A stretch of DNA of 64,000 bases. Origin: Microlunatus sagamiharensis (GTDB taxonomy: Bacteria > Actinomycetota > Actinomycetes > Propionibacteriales > Propionibacteriaceae). The translations under genes were made by a program, and so were the position numbers. The notes under the pieces are model-generated. The model did not search any database. It had not been told where the DNA came from and worked only from the letters and a program-made list of their open reading frames with translations. Every line of letters begins with the position of its first letter. Position 1 is the stretch's first letter. Positions 1 through 7,871 of the stretch are shown one piece after another. The DNA is taken from assembly GCF_900105785.1 (NCBI RefSeq), contig NZ_LT629799.1, positions 3,534,001 to 3,598,000 of the forward strand. The letters are read 5' to 3'.

Positions 1-464
1 TCGACGACTCCAAGGGCGACGCGGTCGACCAGATCATGGAGGCGACGCGCGGCGAGGGCGCGGACCGCGGGGTCGAAGCCGTCGGCTACCAGGCCCACGG
101 CCCGTCCGGCGAGGAGGAGCCCGGCACGACGATCAACAGCCTCGTCGCCGCCGTGCGCCCGACCGGCGGGATCGGCGTGGTCGGCGTCTTCGTGCCCGAG
201 GACCCGACCGCGAAGGACGAGCTCGCCCAGCAGGGCAGGTTCGCCTTCGACTTCGGGACGTTCTTCTTCAAGGGCCAGTCGATGGGCACCGGCCAGGCCA
301 ACGTCAAGCAGTACAACCGCGCGCTGCGCAACCTGATCCACCGCGGGCTGATCAACCCCGGCCAGATCGTGTCGCAGGAGCTGAGCCTCGAGCAGGCCGT
401 CGAGGGCTACAAGAACTTCGACGACCGGCTCGACGGCTGGACGAAGGTCGTCCTGCACCCCTGA
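1..464 (+). CDS. Glutathione-independent formaldehyde dehydrogenase-like zinc alcohol dehydrogenase, C-terminal part
   Basis: Partial gene: the frame is open from base 3, so the N-terminal catalytic zinc domain lies outside the window. The visible 153 or so residues are the end of the Rossmann fold and the C-terminal lobe of a medium-chain dehydrogenase. They include VEAVGYQAHG, the GGIGVVGVFVPED turn, and a GTGQANVKQYNRALRNLI segment typical of the glutathione-independent formaldehyde dehydrogenase group (FdhA-like). Known members oxidise formaldehyde with NAD. The substrate here is inferred from family resemblance only. The gene is followed by a strong hairpin shared with the convergent gene downstream. 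Confidence 0.8.
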   Translation, partial: DDSKGDAVDQIMEATRGEGADRGVEAVGYQAHGPSGEEEPGTTINSLVAAVRPTGGIGVVGVFVPEDPTAKDELAQQGRFAFDFGTFFFKGQSMGTGQANVKQYNRALRNLIHRGLINPGQIVSQELSLEQAVEGYKNFDDRLDGWTKVVLHP

Positions 465-482
465 GCGGGGCCGGCACCAAGG

Positions 483-525
483 ACGGGGACGATCGGGCAC
501 CTCAGCGGTGCTCGATCGTCCCCGT
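483..525. terminator. Bidirectional intrinsic-type hairpin between convergent genes
   Basis: A stem of 19 base pairs (483-501 with 507-525, one G-T wobble) closes a 5-base loop (TCAGC). It lies between the stop codon at 464 and the convergent stop at 552. There is no U-tract, as is common for actinobacterial hairpin terminators. Confidence 0.75.
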
Positions 526-551
526 CGTCGTCCGTGCGGGTGCCGCCGGCC

Positions 552-1418
552 TCAGCCGCGGCGCGCGTACGAGCCCGAGCCGAGCTCGCTGACCAGCGTC
601 GGGCCCTGCGGCGACCAGCCGAGCGCGGTCGCCTTCGCGCTGATGCCGAACTGCTGGTCGAGCAGCAGCGCGTCGGCGAAGTCCGCGCCGAGGCGGGCCC
701 GCGTGGCGTCGGCCGGCTCGCCCACGACGTCGGCGCCGCCGGCCTCGCCGAGGTCGATCACGGTCGGGTTCTCGTCGGTCACCGCGAGCACGCGGCCCTG
801 GGCCTGGCCGCTCTCGAGCACCGCGACGTAGAGCGCGGCCACGTCGTCGACGTGCGCGACACCCCAGTGCTGCGTGCCGTCGCCGATGAGCACGACCCTC
901 CCCGAACCGTCCCGCGGCGCGTCGACCAGCAGGTTGGGCAGGCCGCCGCCGTGGCCGTAGACCACGGCGGGCACGACGATCGAGGCGACGAGGTCGGCGT
1001 CGAGCACCTGCTGCTCGACGGCCGGGCGCCACGCGGTCAGCGCGGGCGGGTTCAGGGGGCTGTCCTCGTCGAGGCCCTCGCCGCTGCCGTAGATCCACAG
1101 GCCGCTGGTGTGCACGTACGGCTTGCTCGTCCCGCCGAACGCCTCGCGCACGGCCGCGACGACGGCGCCGTCGAAGTCGGGGCTGCTCGCGTCGCCCGGC
1201 GAGGCGGTGTGGATCGCGGCGTCCACCCCGGCGAGCTGCCCGGTGAGCCACGCGTGGTCGGTGAGGTCGCCGAGGGCGGCGCTCGCCCCCGCGTCGGTGA
1301 CCCGCTGCGCGGCGCTGTCGCTGCGCACGACGGCGGTCACCCGGTGCCCCGCCGCCACGAGCTGAGCGAGCACCACAGAGCCGATGTAGCCGGTTCCCCC
1401 GGTCAGAAGCACGTCCAT
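552..1418 (-). CDS. NAD(P)-dependent epimerase/dehydratase family protein (atypical SDR)
   Basis: 288 residues. The N-terminus carries the Rossmann motif TGGTGYIGS (residues about 6-14), followed by GDLTDH and IHTASPG, as in the extended/atypical short-chain dehydrogenases. The usual catalytic YxxxK is not evident: WIYGSGEG stands near the expected tyrosine without a clear lysine four residues on. It may therefore be an atypical reductase or a nucleotide-binding sensor rather than a true sugar epimerase. It starts with ATG at 1418 and is followed by an HNH gene on the same strand only 9 bases upstream, so the two may be co-transcribed. Substrate unknown. Confidence 0.75.
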   Translation of the reverse strand: MDVLLTGGTGYIGSVVLAQLVAAGHRVTAVVRSDSAAQRVTDAGASAALGDLTDHAWLTGQLAGVDAAIHTASPGDASSPDFDGAVVAAVREAFGGTSKPYVHTSGLWIYGSGEGLDEDSPLNPPALTAWRPAVEQQVLDADLVASIVVPAVVYGHGGGLPNLLVDAPRDGSGRVVLIGDGTQHWGVAHVDDVAALYVAVLESGQAQGRVLAVTDENPTVIDLGEAGGADVVGEPADATRARLGADFADALLLDQQFGISAKATALGWSPQGPTLVSELGSGSYARRG

Positions 1419-1427
1419 GCCCCCTGC

Positions 1428-1805
1428 TTACCCGCTGCGGCGAAGCCGTCGCGCCTGGGTGGCGAGGTTCACGCGCGCCCGACGCTGGCCGCCGCGCCGC
1501 GCGATCGCCTCCTCGAGCGCGGCGAGCACCCGGCGCACGCGCTCCTCGTCCGCGGGCCAGCCGCGCTGGAGGCACTCCTGCAGCCACTCGGCCGCACCAC
1601 GGTGGCCGCGCTCGCCGTTACAGCGGCGGCAGGCGGCGACCTCGTTCTCCAGCCAGGACGGCCCGCCCTTGAGGCGCGGCACGAGGTGGTCGGTGGTCGG
1701 GACGACGCGCACGTCGAACGTCCGTCCGCACCACGTGCAGGTCGGCCCGTCGCGCTCCAGGACGACCGCCATCCGCTGGACGCGGTCGAGCTGCGGCTGC
1801 TCCAT
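1428..1805 (-). CDS. HNH endonuclease domain protein
   Basis: 125 residues from the ATG at 1805, which has a GGGGGG Shine-Dalgarno-like run just upstream. An ATG at 1817 would add four residues. The core is an HNH/McrA-type zinc finger: CTWC, then TTDHLVPRLKGG and ENEVAACRRCN, giving the CxxC...DH...CxxCN pattern. The C-terminus is Arg-rich and helical (RRGGQRRARVNL). Members cut or nick DNA. Stand-alone chromosomal copies like this are common in actinobacteria and their role is unknown. It lies upstream of the epimerase-like gene on the same strand. Confidence 0.75.
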   Translation of the reverse strand: MEQPQLDRVQRMAVVLERDGPTCTWCGRTFDVRVVPTTDHLVPRLKGGPSWLENEVAACRRCNGERGHRGAAEWLQECLQRGWPADEERVRRVLAALEEAIARRGGQRRARVNLATQARRLRRSG

Positions 1806-1988
1806 GTCGCCCCCCATGCTCCGCGCCCGACTCAACCGCGCGGCGCCGGCAGTCCTGGTCCGTGCGGGCCTGGGGCAGGGTCCGTACGGTCGGGGGCCGG
1901 GGAACCGCGCCGAGGCCCGGACGCGTTCCCCCTCCGAGGCGTCTGCCCCGCGCCCGCCCACACCCCGTACGCACCAGGAGGACCGCAC

Positions 1989-2687
1989 GTGCCCGACCCG
2001 CTCGTCCCGCTACTCGCCCGGCTGCCCCGGCAGCTCTCGGCGCTGCCCGACGCCGCGAGCCGGGTCGACCTCGCCGTGGACCTGCTGCACGAGCTCGTGC
2101 CCGCCTGCGAGGCCGTCGCGGTGCTGGTCCCCGGACCCGCCGGGCCGGCGACCCGGCCCGGCCCGGCCGACCGCGACGAGGTCGGGAGCCTGGTCGCCCG
2201 GCTCGAGCAGGAGGTCGGCGAGGGACCGGCGACCGAGGCGGCCCACGGCACGGTCGTGACCTCGCCCGACCTGGTGGCCGAGGACCGCTGGCCCCGGTGG
2301 ACGCCCCGCGCCACCGCGGACCTCGGGCTCCGCTCGGTGCTCGCGGTCGCCCTGACCTCGGCGTCCCACCCGCTGGGTTCGCTGGGGCTCTACGCGCGCC
2401 GGGTCGACGCCTTCGACGACACCGACCGCGTGCTGGCCGGCAGCCTCGCGGAGCACCTCGGGCGGGCGATCGACGTCGGGCGCGACCCCGTGACCGCGCC
2501 GGCGGACCGCTCGGTCGTCGGGCAGGCCGAGGGCATCCTCGCCGACCGGCTCGGGCTGGCCCCCGGGACCGCGCCGGCCTACCTCACCGGCGTCGCCCGG
2601 GCCGCGGGGACCAGCGTCGCGGGCGCCGCCCGCGAGGTCGTGGACACCGGGCACGTGCCCGGGCCGGCAGAGGACGCCGCGGGCTGA
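1989..2687 (+). CDS. GAF and ANTAR domain protein (putative transcription antiterminator)
   Basis: 232 residues from the GTG at 1989, chosen because AGGAGG lies directly upstream (1976-1981). Residues about 20-155 form a GAF-like sensory domain (DLAVDLLHELVPACEAVAVL ... SLGLYARRVDAF). The C-terminus (about 165-220, RSVVGQAEGILADRLGLAPG) matches the ANTAR RNA-binding module, three helices that bind paired hairpins in nascent mRNA and prevent termination. The ligand of the GAF part cannot be told. No paired-hairpin ANTAR target was recognised nearby. It appears to be monocistronic. Confidence 0.85.
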   Translation: MPDPLVPLLARLPRQLSALPDAASRVDLAVDLLHELVPACEAVAVLVPGPAGPATRPGPADRDEVGSLVARLEQEVGEGPATEAAHGTVVTSPDLVAEDRWPRWTPRATADLGLRSVLAVALTSASHPLGSLGLYARRVDAFDDTDRVLAGSLAEHLGRAIDVGRDPVTAPADRSVVGQAEGILADRLGLAPGTAPAYLTGVARAAGTSVAGAAREVVDTGHVPGPAEDAAG

Positions 2688-2720
2688 CCGGTGTGGTCGC
2701 CGCGGACGTAGGTTCGGGGC

Positions 2721-3038
2721 GTGCCTCTCACGCCCGCCACCTCCGTCCGCACCGCCCCGCTCGTCGCCCTCGGGCTGCTCGGCGGCTACACCGTCGCCCG
2801 CGAGACCGGGATCCGCCCGCTCGGCGGCGTCGTCCTGGCCGCCGCGGGGGCGTAGGCGGGCCGCACCTGGGCCGTCAAGCGCGGCGCCGGCGTGACCGTC
2901 GGGCTCTCGGCGCTCTACGTGCTGGGGTTCGGCGCGTCGCACCCGCTGGCCAGGCGCATCGGCGCGTGGCCCTCGGTCCTCGCCGTCACCGCCGTCGCCA
3001 CGGCCGCGAGCTGGGCCCTGGTCGACCGCGACGCCTGA
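2721..3038 (+). pseudogene. Small actinobacterial membrane protein gene interrupted by an in-frame TAG
   Basis: Reading from the GTG at 2721 gives 44 codons (VPLTPATSVRTAPLVALG ...), then a TAG at 2853-2855, then 60 more codons in the same frame ending in TGA at 3036-3038. The part after the stop keeps protein-like composition (GRTWAVKRGAGVTVGLSAL ...), with hydrophobic helices on both sides of the break. The sequence at the stop reads GCG TAG GCG, one base from a Trp codon (TGG). The simplest reading is a recent nonsense mutation or a base-calling error. TAGGTT lies 5 bases upstream of the GTG, compatible with a leaderless promoter. Confidence 0.6.
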
Positions 3039-3074
3039 GGGTTCGCTGCTGGTCCCTTACCACCCCCGCCGGAC

Positions 3075-3138
3075 CGCCGAGAGGTAGGTTGCCGCGCCCT
3101 CCATCGGCGTGTCGGGCGCGGCAACCTACCGCTCGGCG
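3075..3138. terminator. Long bidirectional hairpin
   Basis: A perfect 17-bp stem (3083-3099 with 3114-3130) around a 14-base loop is extended by 7 more pairs (3075-3081 with 3132-3138) after one A-G mismatch. It lies between the + strand pseudogene and the convergent DoxX gene and can serve both. Confidence 0.75.
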
Positions 3139-3162
3139 AGGTCGAGGGGTGGGGTCGAGGGG

Positions 3163-3531
3163 TCAGGCCTCGCGCGCGGCGCGGAGGGCCCAGAGCACCA
3201 GCGGAACCTGAAGCGGGAGCCTCGCGAGCGTGACCGCCCGGGCCCGCGGGGTGCGCGCCAGGGTGGCCATGTGGACGTTGCCGGGGAACACCGCGACGAA
3301 CAGCGCCGCCGAGGCCAGGCCGCCGAGGTGCTGCGTCCGGGGCACGGCGACGAGGGCGCCGCAGGTGAGCTCCACCACGCCGGAGCCGAGCGCCCACGCC
3401 TTCTTGCTGCCGGGCAGCCAGTCCGGCAGCGCCGCGTCGAAGACGTGCGGCCTGACCAGGTGGATCGTCCCCGCGCTGAGCAGCAGACCCGCCAGGGCAC
3501 GGGCCGCAAGGGTTCGGCGTACGGGTCTCAT
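3163..3531 (-). CDS. DoxX-like family membrane protein
   Basis: 122 residues with four hydrophobic segments (LAGLLLSAGTIHLV; ALGSGVVELTCGALVAV; LGGLASAALFVAVFPGNVHM; LPLQVPLVLWAL). The spacing and the HxxxP/GNVHM signature are those of DoxX-type small integral membrane proteins, which in other bacteria take part in quinone-linked redox or stress responses. The specific role is unknown. The start is the ATG at 3531 behind a GGATGGGGGG purine run. It is divergent from cobG with only 51 bases between the two starts. Confidence 0.7.
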   Translation of the reverse strand: MRPVRRTLAARALAGLLLSAGTIHLVRPHVFDAALPDWLPGSKKAWALGSGVVELTCGALVAVPRTQHLGGLASAALFVAVFPGNVHMATLARTPRARAVTLARLPLQVPLVLWALRAAREA

Positions 3532-3570
3532 CCCCCCATCCTGCGCGCTGGACGGGCGCGCGACGGCTCC

Positions 3571-3576
3571 TACGAT
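3571..3576 (+). promoter_or_regulatory. Candidate -10 element for leaderless cobG transcript
   Basis: TACGAT fits the actinobacterial -10 pattern TANNNT and ends 6 bases before the cobG ATG at 3583, the spacing typical of leaderless mRNAs. No Shine-Dalgarno sequence precedes this ATG, which supports the reading. Confidence 0.45.
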
Positions 3577-3582
3577 GACCAG

Positions 3583-4686
3583 ATGCCCCCCGAAGCCCCG
3601 CGCGACGACCGCTGCCCCGGAGTCCTCCGGCCGCACGAGGCCGCCGACGGGGCGATGGTCCGGATCCGGGTGCCCGGCGGGCAGACGACCGGCACGGCGT
3701 TGCGCGAGCTGGGACGCCTGGCGACCGAGTACGGCAGCGGGCTGCTGCAGCTGACCTCGCGCGGCAGCGTCCAGGTCCGCGGGCTGCCGGAGGTGGTCCC
3801 CGAACCGTTCGAGGACGCCGTCGCCCGCGCCGGCTTCCTGCCCTCGGCCGCGCACGAGCGCGTCCGCAACATCGTCGCGTCCCCGCTGACCGGGCTGCGC
3901 GGCGGCCGGGCCGACCTGCGCCCGCTCGTCGCCCGCCTGGACCGGGCCCTGGTCGCCGAGCCGCGCCTGGCCGACCTGCCCGGCCGCTTCCTCTTCGTGC
4001 TGGACGACGGCCGCGGCGACGTGGCCGGGCTGGGGTGCGACCTCGGCTACCGCGCCCTCGACGCGGAGCGCGGCGAGCTGCTGGTCGGCGAGCGCCGCCG
4101 CGTACGCCCGGTGCGGCTCGGCGAGGCGACGGAGGCGCTGGTGGACCTGGCGCTGCGGTTCGTCGAGCGCCGCGGCGACGCCTGGCACGTGCGCCAGCTC
4201 AGCGAACCCCTCGTCGAGGCCGGCGAGGGCACCGAGACCGACCTCCGCCTGCCCTCGACCCCGCAGCCGGCCGGCGCGACCGGCCCGCACCTCGTCGTGG
4301 ACGTGCCGCTCGGCCTGCTGTCCCCGCCCCAGGTGGAGGCGGTGCACGCGGTCGCCGACGGCGGCCCGGTCGTGGTCACGCCCTGGCGCAGCCTCGTGCT
4401 CCCCGACGCCGCGGCCTCCCGGAGCGCGCTCGAGGCGGTCGGCCTGGTGACCGACCCCGACGACGCCTGGAGCCTGGTCAGCGCCTGCGTCGGCGCGCCC
4501 TGGTGCGCCAACGGCCGCTCGGACACCCGCACGCTCGCCGCGCAGCTGGTCCGCGCCGGCGGCCCCGGCGTCCGTACGCACCTCAGCGGCTGCGAGCGCC
4601 GCTGCGGCGCGCCCACCGGACCCCACACCGACCTCGTCGCCCCCACGCGGGTCGACCTCGCCGAGCTCGTGCTCGCCCGTGCCTGA
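3583..4686 (+). CDS. cobG: Precorrin-3B synthase (CobG), nitrite/sulfite reductase-like
   Basis: 367 residues. In the aerobic cobalamin pathway CobG uses O2 to convert precorrin-3A to precorrin-3B. It shows two ferredoxin-like half-domains of the nitrite/sulfite reductase family (residues about 25-90, GLLQLTSRGSVQVRGLP, and about 220-290). The cluster-binding cysteines are near the C-terminus: CVGAPWC (about 305-311) and CERRCG (about 343-348), which bind the 4Fe-4S cluster. The start is the ATG at 3583. The stop overlaps the cobH start by 8 bases, so cobG, cobH and cobIJ form one operon. No cobalamin riboswitch fits in the short upstream region. Confidence 0.9.
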   Translation: MPPEAPRDDRCPGVLRPHEAADGAMVRIRVPGGQTTGTALRELGRLATEYGSGLLQLTSRGSVQVRGLPEVVPEPFEDAVARAGFLPSAAHERVRNIVASPLTGLRGGRADLRPLVARLDRALVAEPRLADLPGRFLFVLDDGRGDVAGLGCDLGYRALDAERGELLVGERRRVRPVRLGEATEALVDLALRFVERRGDAWHVRQLSEPLVEAGEGTETDLRLPSTPQPAGATGPHLVVDVPLGLLSPPQVEAVHAVADGGPVVVTPWRSLVLPDAAASRSALEAVGLVTDPDDAWSLVSACVGAPWCANGRSDTRTLAAQLVRAGGPGVRTHLSGCERRCGAPTGPHTDLVAPTRVDLAELVLARA

Positions 4687-5371
4687 CGCGCGGACGGAGG
4701 ACGGGCCCGCGACCGGGGCGCTGCGGCCGCCCACCCGGCGCTACGTCTACGGCTCCGACCCCGGATCGATCTACCGCGACTCCTTCGCGACGATCCGCGA
4801 GGAGACCGACCTGTCGAGGTTCAGCGAGGCGGAGTCGGTCGTGGCCGTGCGGATGGTCCACGCGGCCGGCGACACCGGGCTGGTGAGCGACGTCGAGTTC
4901 CACCCGCGGCTCGTCGAGGCCGCCCGCGGCGCGCTGCGGGCCGGGGCGCCGGTCCTCACCGACGCGCAGATGATCGCCTCCGGCGTGACGCGGCGGCGCC
5001 TGCCCGCCGGCAACGACGTCCGCTGCCTGCTCGGCGATCCCCGCACCACCGAGCTCGCCCGGGCCTGGGGCACGACCCGCTCCGCCGCGGCGGTGTCGCT
5101 CTGGGGCGACGCGCTCGAGGGGGCCGTCGTGGCCATCGGCAACGCGCCCACCGCGCTGTTCCACCTGCTCGAGATCGTCGCCGACGGCGGCCCACGTCCC
5201 GCGGCCGTGCTCGGCATCCCCGTCGGGTTCATCGGCTCGGCCGAGTCCAAGGAGGCGCTGGCGGCCAACCCGTACGACCTGCCCTTCCTGGTCGTGCACG
5301 GGCGCCGTGGCGGTTCCGCGCTCTGCGTCGCCGCGGTCAACGCCCTCGCCACCGAGGACGAGCTCGCGTGA
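4679..5371 (+). CDS. cobH: Precorrin-8X methylmutase (CobH)
   Basis: 230 residues from the GTG at 4679, inside the end of cobG. It moves the methyl group of precorrin-8X from C-11 to C-12 to give hydrogenobyrinic acid. Family signatures are IYRDSFATIREE, VRMVHAAGDTGLV (containing the catalytic histidine region), VLTDAQMIASGV, AIGNAPTALFHLLE and GIPVGFIGSAESKEAL. Length and motif order are as usual for CobH/CbiC. The end overlaps the cobIJ start by 4 bases (GTGA), which suggests translational coupling. Confidence 0.95.
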   Translation: MPDARTEDGPATGALRPPTRRYVYGSDPGSIYRDSFATIREETDLSRFSEAESVVAVRMVHAAGDTGLVSDVEFHPRLVEAARGALRAGAPVLTDAQMIASGVTRRRLPAGNDVRCLLGDPRTTELARAWGTTRSAAAVSLWGDALEGAVVAIGNAPTALFHLLEIVADGGPRPAAVLGIPVGFIGSAESKEALAANPYDLPFLVVHGRRGGSALCVAAVNALATEDELA

Positions 5372-6870
5372 CCGGCCGCCTCTGGGGCGTCGGGGTCGGA
5401 CCCGGCGACCCCGAGCTGATCACGCGGCTCGGGGCCCGGCTGATCGCCGCGGCCGACGTCGTCGCCTACCACTCGGGCACCGCGGGACGCTCGATCGCGC
5501 GCAGCATCGCCGGCGACCTCGTGCGCGCCGACGCGGTCGAGGAGCTGCTCGTCTACCCCGTCACCACCGGGACGACGGACCACCCGCTCGGCTACTACGG
5601 CGCGGTGAGCGACTTCTACGACGCCTCGGCCGAGCGGCTCGCCGCGCACTTGGACGCCGGGCGCGACGTGGTCGTGCTCGCCGAGGGCGACCCGATGTTC
5701 TACAGCTCCTACTCCTACCTCCACGACCGGCTGGCCGACCGCTACCCCTGCGAGGTCGTGCCCGGGGTGACCGCGGTGAGCGCCTCGACCGCCGCGCTGG
5801 CCACCGCGGTGTCCAAGCACGAGGACGTCCTCACCGTGCTGCCCGGGACGCTGCCGGTGCCCGAGCTCGCCCGCCGCCTCGCCGGCACCGACGCCGCCGC
5901 GATCATGAAGCTCGGCCGCACCTTCGCCGGCGTGCTCGAGGCGCTGCGCCAGGCCGGCCGGCTCGACGACGCGCTGTACGTCGAGCGCGCCAGCACCGAG
6001 GCGCAGCGGGTCGTGCCGATCACGGAGGTCGACCCCGCGCAGGTGCCCTACTTCGCGATGGTCCTCGTGCCGGGGCGCGACCGGCGGGCCGACAACGCCG
6101 CGCGATCGGCAGGCCTCGCCGCGGCCCCGTCGGCAGTGACGACGGGCGGGCACCTGCTCGTCATCGGTCTCGGCCCCGGACCGGACCGCTGGGTGACGCC
6201 CGAGGTCGCCGCCGCGCTGGCCGACGTCGAGCACGTGGTCGGCTACGGCCCGTACGTCGAGCGCGTCCCGCCGCGCCCCGGCCTGACGCTGCACGCGACC
6301 GGCAACACCGTCGAGGTCGACCGGGCCCGCGACGCCTTCCGCCTCGCCGCCGACGGGGCCCGGGTGGCGATCGTCTCCGGCGGCGACGCCGGGGTGTTCG
6401 GGATGGCGGCGGCCGCGTACGAGGTGGCCGACGAGTTCCCCGACGTGACCGTCGAGGTGCTGCCCGGCCTCACCGCCGCCCAGGCCGTGGCGGCGCGGGC
6501 AGGAGCCCCGCTGGGCGCGGACTACGCGGTGCTGTCGCTCTCGGACCGGCTCAAGCCGTGGGAGCTCGTCGAGCGGCGCCTGCGCGCGGCGGCCGAGGCC
6601 GACCTCGTGCTCGCGCTCTACAACCCCGCCTCGCGCAGCCGCGACTGGCAGGTCGCCGCCGCCCGCGACCTGCTCCTCGAGGTCCGCGCGCCGGAGACCG
6701 TCGTCGTCGTCGGCCGCGACGTCGGCCGGGCCGAGGAGTCCGTCGTCGTCACCACCCTCGGCGACCTCGACCCGGCGGTCGTCGACATGAAGACGCTGCT
6801 CGTCATCGGCAGCAGCGCGACCCGCGTCAGCGCCGCCGGCCAGGTCTGGACCCCGCGCAGCACGGCCTGA
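5368..6870 (+). CDS. cobIJ: CobI-CobJ fusion: precorrin-2 C20-methyltransferase / precorrin-3B C17-methyltransferase
   Basis: 500 residues with two SAM-dependent tetrapyrrole methylase domains. Residues 1 to about 240 are CobI-like (GVGVGPGDPELITRLG, VVVLAEGDPMFYSSYSYL, VVPGVTAVSA). Residues about 260-500 are CobJ-like (HLLVIGLGPG, VVGYGPYVERV, RVAIVSGGDAGVFGMA, LYNPASRSRDWQ). Together they add the C-20 and C-17 methyl groups, the latter with ring contraction. Fusion of the two is common in actinobacteria. It starts with GTG overlapping cobH. The operon ends here. The remaining ring-methylation genes cobL and cobM lie 8 kb away on the other strand. Confidence 0.93.
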   Translation: MTGRLWGVGVGPGDPELITRLGARLIAAADVVAYHSGTAGRSIARSIAGDLVRADAVEELLVYPVTTGTTDHPLGYYGAVSDFYDASAERLAAHLDAGRDVVVLAEGDPMFYSSYSYLHDRLADRYPCEVVPGVTAVSASTAALATAVSKHEDVLTVLPGTLPVPELARRLAGTDAAAIMKLGRTFAGVLEALRQAGRLDDALYVERASTEAQRVVPITEVDPAQVPYFAMVLVPGRDRRADNAARSAGLAAAPSAVTTGGHLLVIGLGPGPDRWVTPEVAAALADVEHVVGYGPYVERVPPRPGLTLHATGNTVEVDRARDAFRLAADGARVAIVSGGDAGVFGMAAAAYEVADEFPDVTVEVLPGLTAAQAVAARAGAPLGADYAVLSLSDRLKPWELVERRLRAAAEADLVLALYNPASRSRDWQVAAARDLLLEVRAPETVVVVGRDVGRAEESVVVTTLGDLDPAVVDMKTLLVIGSSATRVSAAGQVWTPRSTA

Positions 6871-6913
6871 GCCGGGCGCCGCGGGGGTCAGGCAGGCAGC
6901 AGGTGGGCGCCGC

Positions 6914-7849
6914 TCAGCCGGCGGCCGGCTCGTCCTCCGCGTGGGCGAACGCGCGGCGCAGAGCCGCGGCGCCCTCGGGGTCGTCCCGCTCGCCCAGGTC
7001 CAGGCAGAGGTCGCCGTCCTCCGGCGCCGGGGCGGTGGCCCAGTACCTGACGAGGTGCAGGGCCTGCTGGTCGGCCGGCGTCTGAGGCTGGTCCGCGAGC
7101 CACGCGAGGGCGCGCCGAGCCGCAGCCGGGTAGTGACGGACCACGAGCAGGTCGTCCTGCTCGGGCAGCACGACGCGGTCCAGCGAGTAGCCCTCGATCT
7201 TCGACTCCTCGAAGACCGCGCGGCTGAAGTCGGCGGAGAACATGGACGGCGACACGGGGTGCTGGAGGGCCCGGCCGCTCACCAGGAGCGTGTCGAGGAC
7301 GCCGGTGAAGACGCAGTCGACGACCTCGCAGTCCTCGATGAGCAGACGCTTCGTCGTCTTCTCGAACGTGCACGCCTCGAGCAGGCAGCCCCGGAAGGTC
7401 GCCTCGCGCAGGTTGGCCCGGTCGAAGGCGACGCGCCTCCACACGGTGCGCCGACCGTGCCACTCCCCCGTGCCCAGCGCGCGGGACCGCAGGTCGGCCC
7501 GCTTGAAGGAGCAGTCGACGACCTCCGTCCCCCAGAGCTTGAGGCCGGTCAGGCTGGCGCCGTCGAAGCGGCAGTCCCGGACGGAGCCGCCGAAGAAGCG
7601 GAGCTCCTCCAGCTGGGCGCCGGACAGGTCCAGCGACTCCCAGGCCACCCCACGCGCGGGGTCGTCCGGGTCACCGATCGTCGCCGGGGTCGCCGTCAGG
7701 GGGATCCCCCGCAGGTCGACACGCCCGCCCACGACGCCGAGACCGTCGGGCTGCGGTCCCTGACCCGTCAGCCAGGTCCGCACCGCGCGGACCGACCGCG
7801 CCGCCTCGGGGTCGTCCCAACGTCGCCTCAGCTCAGCCGCACTCGGCAC
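6914..7849 (-). CDS. Pentapeptide-repeat protein, candidate immunity protein of the adjacent RHS toxin
   Basis: 311 residues from the GTG at 7849 with an AGGAGG ribosome site upstream. Residues about 75-210 contain degenerate pentapeptide repeats with A/S/C-D/N-L/F-x-x periodicity (WESLDLSGAQLEEL, CRFDGASLTGLKL, VAFDRANLREATFRG), which would form a right-handed beta-helix. The C-terminal 70 or so residues are helical and acidic. It follows the RHS gene by 22 bases on the same strand, the usual place of the immunity gene in polymorphic toxin loci. Pentapeptide helices can mimic DNA, so an immunity role against a nuclease-type toxin is attractive, but it is an inference from position. Confidence 0.75.
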   Translation of the reverse strand: MPSAAELRRRWDDPEAARSVRAVRTWLTGQGPQPDGLGVVGGRVDLRGIPLTATPATIGDPDDPARGVAWESLDLSGAQLEELRFFGGSVRDCRFDGASLTGLKLWGTEVVDCSFKRADLRSRALGTGEWHGRRTVWRRVAFDRANLREATFRGCLLEACTFEKTTKRLLIEDCEVVDCVFTGVLDTLLVSGRALQHPVSPSMFSADFSRAVFEESKIEGYSLDRVVLPEQDDLLVVRHYPAAARRALAWLADQPQTPADQQALHLVRYWATAPAPEDGDLCLDLGERDDPEGAAALRRAFAHAEDEPAAG

Positions 7850-7871
7850 GGGCGTGTCCTCCTGGTGGTCG

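Noticed and set aside
3532-3582. Cobalamin riboswitch before cobG
   Set aside because: The 51-base gap to the divergent gene is too short, and no B12-box-like sequence was seen here or before cobL.
4771-6294. 507-codon - strand frame opposite cobH/cobIJ
   Set aside because: Composition is typical of a GC-rich shadow frame, and the + strand frames carry unmistakable cobalamin enzyme motifs.
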